Assembly (NCBI RefSeq): GCF_047272945.1
Contig: NZ_JBKOPS010000004.1
Location: 1 to 64,000 of the forward strand
DNA length: 64,000 nt
Direction: 5' to 3'
DNA from: Rubrolithibacter danxiaensis
Lineage (GTDB): Bacteria > Bacteroidota > Bacteroidia > Sphingobacteriales > Sphingobacteriaceae
Position 1 is the stretch's first letter; every line of letters begins with the position of its first letter. This document shows, piece by piece, positions 27,389-36,157 of this stretch. Position numbers and translations under genes: made by a program. Below the pieces are notes generated by a model. That model made no database searches, had not been told where the DNA came from, and saw only the letters and a list, made by a program, of their open reading frames with translations.

Positions 27389-30300
27389 TCAGTCACCTCC
27401 AAAAGTATTTTTTATAGTGATTCCCTTAGTTGAGGTTACCATATTGGTTCCTGGCAATACATAGCTTATGCGGAATTTGTAATTACCTTTTTTAAGTGGT
27501 GTAAACCCAGTTGTAACAATCTTTTTCATTTCCGCTGTAACCTGAGGGTTCATTCCTCCCACAATCATTCGTACCAGTTTTTTCTGAACATCTGAATAAT
27601 CGTAGTCCATGTAATGAGAGAGGTTGTAAACTAACACTGTGCGGTCTTTGTAATTGTTATTTCCGGAGGGATCAAATTTCAATCCCTTAACTGACTGCCA
27701 GATATACATTCCTTTAACAGGAGGAACACCAAGCTCTGCAGGATTTCTCCAGCTAATTTCCATGTTCTTTATGGGATAATTCTGATAGACATATGGGTAG
27801 ACATCTTTTAAATACCAGTTGTTATCCGTTAGGTCTGCTTCAAACTTTAATAGCTTACTGTTTCCATTTTCATCCATTTCATTTTCATCCAATAACTCGT
27901 CATTAGTAAAGCTGTAACCCAGTTCAAAAACTCCGATACGCACAACATCTATATATTCAAAGTGCTTTTGCTTATCTATTTTTTCAGAAAATGTACTGTA
28001 CTTGCTTGATCTGAAATTCATCGAATACGTCAGTTTTTCTTCTGCATTTACTATAGACCCTTCAGCTTTACGAGTGCTTAATGTAACGTTAGAAGTACCT
28101 TCCGATACCAATGATTTCTCTTTTATGCGAATATTACGGTCTATAGTGGTTTCTTTTACTTTTGGAACAGAAACTACTGCTAACTGATATCCCTGATTAT
28201 TTCCTATTTCAGGCATTATAAAATTTACCTGGTTACTGTTATAGCCGATGGCAAACTCCTGTATTTTTCCATCGGAGGAATTAATACGGCCAACCTGGGT
28301 AAAATCATTATTAGAATCAAACAGATAAGCTTGTCCCTTTTTGAGTTTAATATAACCTGTCTTCGTTTCCTTTTTATAATAATTGAGTTGATCAATTATC
28401 GGATAGCTATATGCAATATTTGATGCCGGAATATAATCGGGAGCAGTGCCTGAAGTAAAGTTACGGGTAACAGATTGTTCGTAATTTTTGCCATTAACCA
28501 CATATGGCCTCCAGCTTCCGTTATGATTCTCTTCAAAAGTAACTTTTACCAAAAGTGTGAGTGCTTTATTAGGAGGCAGAACATCACTTGTATTGTAAGC
28601 CGCAACTGTATGATCATTATTCCAGTCTAGACTTCCGGGAATGTCAGCACCCTCATTCTGTAATTTAAACTGCTGTAACTGTGCACGAAAACTGAGATTT
28701 TTACCATCCTGATCCCGGAAAGAAAATACTTCCCCTATCGGAATATTAAAGACTGCTTGCGGAACAGTAAAGACATTCACATTGCGGGCATTTTGAGCAG
28801 GTGTTACATCAGCTATTACCCCTACTCCCGATTCGGCAAAAGAATCAGTCCCTATAATCCTGCATTCCTTTCCAACTGTAAATTCAAATTGACACTTCCC
28901 TTTAATAAGTCCTCCTAATATCCGGTAATACCCCCCTACTGCTCCTCGCATCCAGGTAGGATTTGGAAGTTTAGCCTGTAATACTGCTGCAGCTCCGAGA
29001 TTAAGAATATCATATTTGCGTTTTTTCCCAAAAAGCTTTACCTGGATACCAATTTTACCTTGTATGTAAGCATATACCTGACCATTGGCATACCAACCGT
29101 TAATTCCTACCGGACCACTACCTCCCTCACAATGAGCACTGCTTCCATAGTCTTTCAACATCACATCAAAACCTGCTCCCGCATTGAAACTGCCGTAAAA
29201 AATAAGGAAACTTACATCGCCTGTATTAAAATTAAGTCCAGCACCAAATGCAAGCCCTTTTCCGGAATTCAAAGAATTCAGGTCACGCATATAATCAAGA
29301 TTACGGCCCCCAAGAATCTGAGAGACATGCATTGGCGGAGGCGGGCTTCCGGGTAGGTTTTTACCAACCATAAAATATGCCGTCGATCGGGCAAAACCTA
29401 TCATTTCTATACCTACCGGAATTGCAGGGGTTCCAATGTGTACATACCATGTATCCGGAGCAAAATACAATACCCCTTCTCCTGCCAAACCACCCGGACC
29501 TACTCCGTGAATTGCATTTCCGACATTAACATAGCCTTTAAAATTGGCGAAGAATGTACTGTTATCAACATCATAATCCATCAAAATACTGGCGGACAGA
29601 GCACCTCTTTTATTCATCTTATCAAAAGCAGAATTATTCTGCTCATAACCGCCCTTTATACTCGTAAATGCTTTTGAGCCAATCATTAGATTTTCCTCAG
29701 ACTGTGTTGACAGTTCTTCTAAAAAGTTGGCATTTCCCATAAAACTAACCCTGCTTAAGCCTCCTCCTTTGTTAAAGGCAACTTCAAAGCCCACATTGCC
29801 ATTAAATAAATCTTGCTTTCCAATAAGTCCAAAACGCACTGCAGCTTTCACGCCCAGTCCGGCTTGTGCATCAGGTAAATAAGCCAAACCCGTTTGTGAG
29901 TTGACCACTGCAATAGTGCCTCCTCCACTTTCTTTTTGTTTTACACGATAATACAAGCCGCCAGCGAAACCATCAACTTCAAGCATTGGACTTATTGGAA
30001 TACCTTTATCGAAAACAGTCAAAGCATCTGCATACCAATAATTAACATTTTCCACCTTCCCAAATAGTGCTGTGGCCGAAACCGTAATTCCCGGCTTCAT
30101 CGACACAGTTAACTGACCTCTAAAACCACTCCCAAAAGTTTTTTCTTCTTTGAAGAACAACAGATCGCCTTCTAAGGAATAGCTCCCCTGATCTGCATTA
30201 ATGTATATTCTACTAAATTCTGTACTCGAGTAGGTGTAGTGCTGTCTGAATGTTTCATCGGCTGTTACCTGTCCAAGTATCATTAAACTTGCATCAGCTT

Positions 30301-31804
30301 TAAAACTATTGCGGGAATCTTTATCTCCCATCAGGTTAACATGCATATCAAAACCTAGACCTCGCCTGTTACCCTTTTTGAGCAATTGAATATTAGTTAA
30401 GCTGGCGCTGAAGGTTCCGATATTAATAGAAGCACTTGCATCAAAATAGCCGTTTAAAATAAAAGGAGCTTTAGTAGAAATTATCAGCTGTTCAAAACGT
30501 ATCTTGTTAGCAGTGAACTGATTCCCTTGCTGATTATTATTGCTGCCGCTTAAGCTGGTTTTAATACTCATCTCGCCACTTAAATTGGCCTGGGCTTCAA
30601 ATCGTTTATCTTTCAGGGCAACAGTAACAAAAGAACCCTTGTTCAGCTTCACATTTGCTGCTTTAAAAATATCGAACGACAGATCATCAGCTGCTTCTAC
30701 ATTAAATATATATTCCTTACCAGGAATAAAGGTGGCTGAATATTCCATCCGTTTTGTATCTCCCGAAACAGGAATATTAATACCTCCCAGCATTGATCCA
30801 GACACTAATTGGTTTGCACGGACCACAAGAGCTACAGAGTCAACTGAGTAAGCCCAGCCGCCCATATCACCATTTCTTAAAGAAATGAGGTTTTTGGCAT
30901 ACATATCACCACTAAACCCATGATTATCAATAACAATATTATGGGCTCCAAATTCTTTTCGCTCCCCTTTCTGGCTGTAATCAACAATTTCGGGGGGCAG
31001 CTTAACAGAAACACTTCTAAGGTAGAACCCTCTCCATAAGTTTAATGCAGCGTCTGCGTAGTAGGATTCTTTATATTCCTCGGGGAAAAGTATACCTAAT
31101 GGATTCTGAAAATCGCTAAGATCAATAACGGCATCCCTTACTGTGAAACTGACCCCCTCCAAACCTCTTATCTGAAAAGGATCAAGGCTTACTGATGCAA
31201 TAATATCGCTCAAATCTGCAAAAACAACGGAAAAGCTTCCTTTAACCTTTTCATTTAAATTCTGCGTCCCATCCGCATTTTCTTTAACAAGTTTTGAAGT
31301 CATTTCTACTTCTACACCCAAACCTGCCTGCCGAAAACCATCGCAATCAAATTCAAGAAAGGACTTTTCCTTTTCAACAGTCAGATACGTATCATCATTT
31401 CCAATTCTGATTTTGCGTTCTTTTACAAGGGCCATGCGGGCTACTGATTCAAGTCCCCCGCTATAATTAAGACTTATCGGTTGAGGCGTGACAAAATAAA
31501 GTTCTTCATCTGACCCTGGAAGTTTGAAAGCCGCATAAGCCATTAATTCCGCATGATCAGGAAAGAGTGTAACATCATCAATAATAACAGGTGGCTGGGC
31601 ATCCTTTTTGCCTAAAACACCTACAGGAAGTAAATTCGGCCGGTCAGAATTCAGTTGCATTGTTGTTAACCGGCGATTCTGAACTGTTTGCTGTAATTGT
31701 TTGATGTGCTTTACTAATGCATCTTCTGTTTGCGCAAATGAAGTAGCAGTGCAGCTTAACCAAAGCAGCAAACCTGGTAAAAGAGAACGTAGAAGTAACT
31801 TCAT
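27389..31804 (-). CDS. 1471-aa exported beta-rich protein of unknown function
   Basis: I do not recognise this protein. It has a signal peptide (LLPGLLLWLSCTATSFAQ). A segment of roughly 350-1000 is rich in alternating amphipathic strands and Gly, with phrases such as GFRGQLTVSMKPGITVSA and GLGVKAAVRFGLIGKQ, resembling outer-membrane or TamB-like beta structure. Two Cys-bearing strands (about 970-1050) are followed by Ig-like domains to the end. No T9SS tail is seen. It lies between the IPT lipoprotein and the FN3 gene, with a 2-bp gap to the latter, and likely acts with them and the adhesin. An outer-membrane scaffold or secretion partner is possible but unproven. Confidence 0.75.
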   Translation of the reverse strand: MKLLLRSLLPGLLLWLSCTATSFAQTEDALVKHIKQLQQTVQNRRLTTMQLNSDRPNLLPVGVLGKKDAQPPVIIDDVTLFPDHAELMAYAAFKLPGSDEELYFVTPQPISLNYSGGLESVARMALVKERKIRIGNDDTYLTVEKEKSFLEFDCDGFRQAGLGVEVEMTSKLVKENADGTQNLNEKVKGSFSVVFADLSDIIASVSLDPFQIRGLEGVSFTVRDAVIDLSDFQNPLGILFPEEYKESYYADAALNLWRGFYLRSVSVKLPPEIVDYSQKGERKEFGAHNIVIDNHGFSGDMYAKNLISLRNGDMGGWAYSVDSVALVVRANQLVSGSMLGGINIPVSGDTKRMEYSATFIPGKEYIFNVEAADDLSFDIFKAANVKLNKGSFVTVALKDKRFEAQANLSGEMSIKTSLSGSNNNQQGNQFTANKIRFEQLIISTKAPFILNGYFDASASINIGTFSASLTNIQLLKKGNRRGLGFDMHVNLMGDKDSRNSFKADASLMILGQVTADETFRQHYTYSSTEFSRIYINADQGSYSLEGDLLFFKEEKTFGSGFRGQLTVSMKPGITVSATALFGKVENVNYWYADALTVFDKGIPISPMLEVDGFAGGLYYRVKQKESGGGTIAVVNSQTGLAYLPDAQAGLGVKAAVRFGLIGKQDLFNGNVGFEVAFNKGGGLSRVSFMGNANFLEELSTQSEENLMIGSKAFTSIKGGYEQNNSAFDKMNKRGALSASILMDYDVDNSTFFANFKGYVNVGNAIHGVGPGGLAGEGVLYFAPDTWYVHIGTPAIPVGIEMIGFARSTAYFMVGKNLPGSPPPPMHVSQILGGRNLDYMRDLNSLNSGKGLAFGAGLNFNTGDVSFLIFYGSFNAGAGFDVMLKDYGSSAHCEGGSGPVGINGWYANGQVYAYIQGKIGIQVKLFGKKRKYDILNLGAAAVLQAKLPNPTWMRGAVGGYYRILGGLIKGKCQFEFTVGKECRIIGTDSFAESGVGVIADVTPAQNARNVNVFTVPQAVFNIPIGEVFSFRDQDGKNLSFRAQLQQFKLQNEGADIPGSLDWNNDHTVAAYNTSDVLPPNKALTLLVKVTFEENHNGSWRPYVVNGKNYEQSVTRNFTSGTAPDYIPASNIAYSYPIIDQLNYYKKETKTGYIKLKKGQAYLFDSNNDFTQVGRINSSDGKIQEFAIGYNSNQVNFIMPEIGNNQGYQLAVVSVPKVKETTIDRNIRIKEKSLVSEGTSNVTLSTRKAEGSIVNAEEKLTYSMNFRSSKYSTFSEKIDKQKHFEYIDVVRIGVFELGYSFTNDELLDENEMDENGNSKLLKFEADLTDNNWYLKDVYPYVYQNYPIKNMEISWRNPAELGVPPVKGMYIWQSVKGLKFDPSGNNNYKDRTVLVYNLSHYMDYDYSDVQKKLVRMIVGGMNPQVTAEMKKIVTTGFTPLKKGNYKFRISYVLPGTNMVTSTKGITIKNTFGGD

Positions 31805-31942
31805 TGAGAGCGTTTAAGTATTCTTCTTCTTAATATCGTTGTTATCTATTATTACAATTTGTCTTACTTCTATCCTTGATTTTCATTCAGAAGTACTCGT
31901 AAAAGGGTTAGTAATAATGACTATTCTTAAATAAGTAAGCTA

Positions 31943-33511
31943 TTAATCATAAATATCAATTTCTGCTTCCTCTGTATATTTAAAATTATTTTCTAGAGAT
32001 ATTGTGTATTTCCCTGTTGCTAATTCGTTAGGAATGTCAACTTCAGCACTCAGCAAGTCACCACGTACTGTCGCAGTTCTCACATAGCTTATTCCCCCCG
32101 AAACAGGTACAAAATTTACATTAACAATACTTCCTGCTTTTACACCAAAATTGTTATATTCAATAAGTATCCTGGTTCCTTTTTTAAAAAGGCTTCCATA
32201 ATACTCATCCTGGCTTATACCGGAAATCCTGCTTATATAAGGATTATTATAGATTGCTATTTGCTTATCTTCAACTGAATAATGATTATTTTTATAAACC
32301 TTGACAGTATAATTTCCCGGTTGTAACTTGCTTGTAATACCCTGTTTAATAATAGAATGATCAAACTCCGACAACTTTACAGGAAAGATGATATCAGCAC
32401 CCCCCTTTTTGGGTGAAAATATCAGGAATGTTGGCTCCTCATCCTTTAGATATTCTCCTCTCAGGACTAAAGTCTGACCCCAAAAGAACTTATTTTTATA
32501 CATGTCCAGCATCTTATCTTCATAAATGCTGCTAATTTTTGGTATCGTGATTTCCCTCTGGTAATTGACAAGATGTCGTATTGCTTTCCCGTTTACAGAA
32601 AACTCCACTTCTGTAAAGGTTTGATTTTTAACTTCCATAAAGTCTGGAAATTTTAAGACTAACCACTCCTGATGATACGAATAGCCCGCTACTTTATTAC
32701 CTATATATGAAAAAATGGTGTCAGTCCTAAGGTTTATCCAATCGGAATTCCTATCCTTTATCCTGATCTTGATTTTACTTTTATTAGCAGCAAAATTTTT
32801 ACCATAGATTCTTATTGGATCTTTACCTTTATTAAAAACATAAAATTCTATAAAATGAGGAGTCGGGGGATATTTAACGTGTAGGATATCCTTCAATATT
32901 TTAGTTTCCCCATTTGATCCTTTAATTATTTTTAGATGTACATCTAATGAATCAGCCATATTGTCAAGGAGACTGTAAGGAATTTTTAGCTTGATTCTTT
33001 TTGGAGTAACTTCTATCAACTCTGCTTTTGCGGAAATGGAAGACGCCGCTATTATGTCAACTTTGGTTGTTGTAGTATCTGTACCCAGGTTGAAACCAGT
33101 TATCTCTAATGTATCACCAAGAAAATAGCTCTTTTTTGCAAGTGTGTCTACAACAAGTGTACTTTCATCAAAGCTCGGCTTTAAGGTAAATTTCCGTGAA
33201 GAACCATCTTCTGCTGTAATTGTATATGTTACTGGAACGTTGAAGTTTTGCCTTATACCACTTGCGGGACTAATAATGGCTTTTGGAGAAATTCCTATTA
33301 GGGGTGTAATCGTATCCAAAACTTCTCCTTTAAGAAAAGTAGCGACAATCGTATCAGTAGTGTAAGTAAGATATACTTGAGTTTTAAGGTATGGAAACTT
33401 TATCGATTTTACCTCTTTAAGGGAACTTTTAGGAGGCACCGTCTCTTTTTCCTTTTTACATGAAAATAAAAATACCGTGAGCAGTAGAAATAACAATTGG
33501 TTCGATTTCAT
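31943..33511 (-). CDS. IPT/TIG-type lipoprotein
   Basis: A 522-aa protein with a lipoprotein signal (LLFLLLTVFLFSC, Cys about 18) and a charged KKEKE start. A DUF5018-like region (VTYTITAEDGSSRKFTLKP, about 85-110) comes first. Several IPT/TIG beta-sandwich domains follow, as seen in YFLGDTLEITGFNLGTD, IRIYGKNFAANKSKI, LVLRGEYLKDEEP and RILIEYNNFGVKAGS. It is the first gene of the four-gene surface cluster, 138 bp ahead of the 1471-aa gene. As an outer-membrane lipoprotein it could anchor or cap the assembly; that role is inference. Confidence 0.75.
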   Translation of the reverse strand: MKSNQLLFLLLTVFLFSCKKEKETVPPKSSLKEVKSIKFPYLKTQVYLTYTTDTIVATFLKGEVLDTITPLIGISPKAIISPASGIRQNFNVPVTYTITAEDGSSRKFTLKPSFDESTLVVDTLAKKSYFLGDTLEITGFNLGTDTTTTKVDIIAASSISAKAELIEVTPKRIKLKIPYSLLDNMADSLDVHLKIIKGSNGETKILKDILHVKYPPTPHFIEFYVFNKGKDPIRIYGKNFAANKSKIKIRIKDRNSDWINLRTDTIFSYIGNKVAGYSYHQEWLVLKFPDFMEVKNQTFTEVEFSVNGKAIRHLVNYQREITIPKISSIYEDKMLDMYKNKFFWGQTLVLRGEYLKDEEPTFLIFSPKKGGADIIFPVKLSEFDHSIIKQGITSKLQPGNYTVKVYKNNHYSVEDKQIAIYNNPYISRISGISQDEYYGSLFKKGTRILIEYNNFGVKAGSIVNVNFVPVSGGISYVRTATVRGDLLSAEVDIPNELATGKYTISLENNFKYTEEAEIDIYD

Positions 33512-33835
33512 TAGTAATTGAATAGCGGTTTTTAACTATTGGTTAATTACTTATGCTCTCCCAAATCTGATTCCAACTTATACTTCTGAAGAAAAATTAT
33601 TTTAAATAGTCATTAGGACGTCATTTTTAACTAAAAGAAAAGAAGCTTTGGGTAATATTCTGCTGGAACTAGCGAGAGTATTGTTGCACATATTCCCCAT
33701 ATTTCTACTATCAAATAGAATTCACAATGGCCAACCCCAACTCTTTAATTTACAACACATAGTCAACAGCGATTTGTACACACTTAAATCAATCCCATAA
33801 AAAGTTTGTTCCATGTTAGCACCCGTATTAAGAAA
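33512..33835. other. intergenic region between surface cluster and VOC gene
   Basis: The region upstream of both divergent genes probably holds their promoters. No convincing TAnnTTTG pair, terminator or repeat was found, and no short frame here resembles a protein. Confidence 0.5.
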
Positions 33836-34225
33836 ATGACAAAAATTGACCCGATAATAGCTGTAAAAGACGTGGAAGCCAGTTCTAAATGGTATCAATC
33901 GGTATTTGGATGCAGGAGTATGCATGGCGGTAAGGAGTTTGATATTCTGGTATCTGAAACCAATGAAGTTTTACTCTGCCTGCATAAGTGGGGAGAACAC
34001 CAGCACCCTACTATGGCAAACCCGGGTATTACTGCCGGTAATGGTCTTATCCTGTATTTCAGGACAGAAAACATGAATGAAATACGTGCGAATGCGGAAA
34101 AAACAGGTGCTGCTATCGAAGAGGACATTCACTTAAATCCAAACTCCACTAAAATGGAATTTTCACTTCGCGATCCGGATGGATACTACCTGACTGTAAC
34201 TGAATTTCATACCTATGATGGTTAA
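33836..34225 (+). CDS. VOC-superfamily (glyoxalase/bleomycin resistance-like) protein
   Basis: This 129-aa protein has a single VOC beta-alpha-beta-beta-beta module pair: PIIAVKDVEASSKWYQSVFG at the start and FSLRDPDGYYLTVTEF at the end. Metal-ligand positions are not clearly conserved, so the reaction is unknown. The start is set at ATG 33836 (MTKIDPIIAVKD), as the in-frame codon 30 bp upstream adds non-family residues. It appears monocistronic. Confidence 0.8.
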   Translation: MTKIDPIIAVKDVEASSKWYQSVFGCRSMHGGKEFDILVSETNEVLLCLHKWGEHQHPTMANPGITAGNGLILYFRTENMNEIRANAEKTGAAIEEDIHLNPNSTKMEFSLRDPDGYYLTVTEFHTYDG

Positions 34226-34351
34226 AATAAGACAGATCGGTAACAAGCCTTTATACGATTTATAGAACATTAAAAATGTACATTTTTCAAGTATCCGCGT
34301 TCCAAATGCGGATAATAAGCAGACACAGTGCTATTGAATAGTATTAATTAT

Positions 34352-34783
34352 CTAATTATTAGTGGCAGCAAAATGCTTTATTATGGAAATAACAGTATCC
34401 GAGGTGCTTGTCAGATTAGTTAGCGTGTCCGAATCTGATGGATTAAAAACTCCTTCAAGCGACGCATATTCCTTTTTAGATGCAGCTTTAAATCCCATCG
34501 ACCAGCTTTCAAAACTTCTGCTATCGATTTTTTTATCGAGCAGTTTTGTTAATCCGAAATGACGATGATCCTGTTTTAGCTTCTGGTAAAGGTTATCAAG
34601 TGCCTGTTTTTCTCCCTCGAGCAATTGCATAATGTTGCCGTTGCCATATATCATTATACCGGTTATTCCCATGTTAGTGTTATTCTTACGGCTAATAGCA
34701 AGAATATCTGTAAGCTCCTGATCTGATAGTTTTTCTGTGGCCGTACTCACATATAGAAGAGTATGTAAAGATGATGTTTCCAT
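34352..34783 (-). CDS. BLUF-domain blue-light sensor
   Basis: This 143-aa stand-alone BLUF protein keeps the residues of the flavin photocycle: Y11 in LLYVSTA, N35 in SRKNNTNMGITG, Q53 in IMQLLEGE, and W94/M96 in ESWSMGF. It should bind FAD and respond to blue light, signalling through an unknown partner, since no output domain is attached. It is transcribed toward the VOC gene and is about 18 kb from a degenerate relative at 16245. Confidence 0.9.
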   Translation of the reverse strand: METSSLHTLLYVSTATEKLSDQELTDILAISRKNNTNMGITGIMIYGNGNIMQLLEGEKQALDNLYQKLKQDHRHFGLTKLLDKKIDSRSFESWSMGFKAASKKEYASLEGVFNPSDSDTLTNLTSTSDTVISIIKHFAATNN

Positions 34784-34953
34784 CAGTCCATGTACGGGTT
34801 CCTTGTAAAAAGGTTACCCATTAGCCCCCATTTTAGCTGCGGAGGACAAATATTTGCAGTGTAAAAGGCTAATAGAATTATATCTTAAGGGGAACATTTA
34901 TCGAGCATTAAAAAACATTCATCTCAGCCATCCCGTTTTAAACGCGGACAATA

Positions 34954-35022
34954 TGGCGGAATCTGAAACCGATACAGGTGTTTAAAAAAGTGGAAGAGCA
35001 ACTGATGAAAAGGCTGAATTAA
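34954..35022 (+). pseudogene. 3' fragment of the 188-aa gene (duplicated remnant)
   Basis: The last 22 codons and stop (WRNLKPIQVFKKVEEQLMKRL then N) are identical in protein to the end of the gene at 47701-48267 on the other strand. Homology starts abruptly at 34953 and continues downstream into the BI-1 gene. It marks the break point of an inverted duplication. Confidence 0.85.
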
Positions 35023-35061
35023 GTTTTAATTCTTATCTTGTGGTTTAAAATAAAACATCAA

Positions 35062-35787
35062 ATGGAACAAAACTCTGATTACTCTTATCAAAACGTAGTT
35101 CAACTCGAATCATCTGCATCCAAAAAATTTATGGCCAACATATTTTTATGGATGTTTGCAGCACTTGGCATTTCTGCGCTATGTGCCTTTTGGTTTTCTA
35201 CAGATATCGAGCTGCTCCAACTTCTTATAAATACCGACACAGGCCGAACAACCTTACTGGGCAAGATCGCCATGTTCTCACCGCTGGCTTTTGTACTTTT
35301 AATGTCTTTTGGGTTGAACAGATTATCTTATCCCGTATTAACAAGCCTGTTTGTAGCTTATGCCGCACTAACGGGGATCAGCTTAAGCTTTATCCTGTTG
35401 GTTTTTACCGCTTCCTCAATTTTCGGATGCTTTATTACCGCTTCCCTTCTTTTTGGCGTAATGGCAATTGCCGGGTATACCACAAATCAGGACTTAACAA
35501 AATTTGGCTCTATTCTGTTCATGCTGCTGATAGGAATTCTTATTGCCTCTGTTGTGAATTTCTTTCTTAACAGCAGTCAGTTGGATTATATCATCAGCTT
35601 TGTTGGTGTAGCAATATTTGTAGGTTTAACAGCTTACGACGTGCAAAAATTAAAAAGAATATCTGAAGGGCTTGAATACGGAGAGGCTTCATCAAAAAAA
35701 ATGATAATTATGGGCGCCCTAACCCTTTATCTTGATTTTCTTAATATGTTTCTCTTTCTTCTGCGCTTATTTGGAGGCAGAAAATAA
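35062..35787 (+). CDS. Bax inhibitor-1/YccA family membrane protein
   Basis: A 241-aa protein with seven hydrophobic helices of the BI-1/YccA family. The end of the family signature is visible in FVGLTAYDVQKLKRISEG. The family includes ion- or proton-leak channels and FtsH-interacting proteins such as YccA. The start is placed at ATG 35062 (MEQNSDYSY), because the matching pseudogene copy begins there. It is the intact copy of a duplicated gene and is followed by a strong terminator. Confidence 0.88.
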   Translation: MEQNSDYSYQNVVQLESSASKKFMANIFLWMFAALGISALCAFWFSTDIELLQLLINTDTGRTTLLGKIAMFSPLAFVLLMSFGLNRLSYPVLTSLFVAYAALTGISLSFILLVFTASSIFGCFITASLLFGVMAIAGYTTNQDLTKFGSILFMLLIGILIASVVNFFLNSSQLDYIISFVGVAIFVGLTAYDVQKLKRISEGLEYGEASSKKMIIMGALTLYLDFLNMFLFLLRLFGGRK

Positions 35788-35821
35788 TATTTAACACAGG
35801 CCTGAAAGAGGATTGTGTTTT

Positions 35822-35850
35822 AAAGGCGCTTTCAGCGCCTTTGTTGCTTT
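35822..35850 (+). terminator. terminator after the BI-1 gene
   Basis: A perfect 9-bp stem (AAAGGCGCT / AGCGCCTTT) with loop TTC is followed by T-rich sequence. It separates the BI-1 gene from the SAM riboswitch transcript. Confidence 0.85.
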
Positions 35851-35879
35851 TTAAATTAAAAATTCACATTTTTGTACTG

Positions 35880-35977
35880 CTTATTGAGAAAGACGGAGGG
35901 AATAGACCCTGCGAAGTCTTAGCAACCTGTGCTTACAAGGTGCTAAATTCTATTCGCCGGTTGGCGAAGAAGATAAG
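35880..35977 (+). promoter_or_regulatory. SAM-I (S-box) riboswitch upstream of metH
   Basis: The aptamer has the S-box core: P1 arms CTTAT (35880-35884) and ATAAG (35973-35977), the kink-turn/P2 sequence AGACGGAGGGA, CCCTGCGAAGTCTTAGCAACC, and a P3/P4 region with GGTGCTAAATTC. These match SAM-I consensus elements in order. A -7-like CATTTTTG (35867-35874) with TTG about 20 bp upstream places the start just before P1. It should lower metH (and possibly metF) expression when S-adenosylmethionine is plentiful. The expression platform is unclear, as repeat arrays follow. Confidence 0.88.
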
Positions 35978-36023
35978 TGAAAGTCAAACAAATACCCGAC
36001 TTTTCAAAAATAAGCTGAAATTG

Positions 36024-36144
36024 AGTTGTAAGTTACGTGGTAGGTTATAAGTAAAAAAAGCTTATAGCTGCTGCCCCAAAACTTACAACCCACAACTTAT
36101 AACATACAACTTATAACATACAACTTATAACATACAACTTATAC
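36024..36144. repeat. heptamer repeat arrays in inverted orientation between riboswitch and metH
   Basis: A plus-oriented set (GTTGTAA, GTTACGT, GTTATAA; 36024-36049) is followed after about 31 nt by a minus-oriented set (36081-36144). The latter contains four copies of a 14-bp unit ACAACTTATAACAT at 36092, 36106, 36120 and 36134. The two sides can fold on each other. They may form part of the riboswitch leader. Confidence 0.75.
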
Positions 36145-36157
36145 GTACTACTCAAAA

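Noticed and set aside
34266..34953. Direct repeats flanking the BLUF gene (GCGGATAAT/GCGGACAAT) as a mobile element
   Set aside because: The similarity is short and patchy, with no transposase or matching ends.
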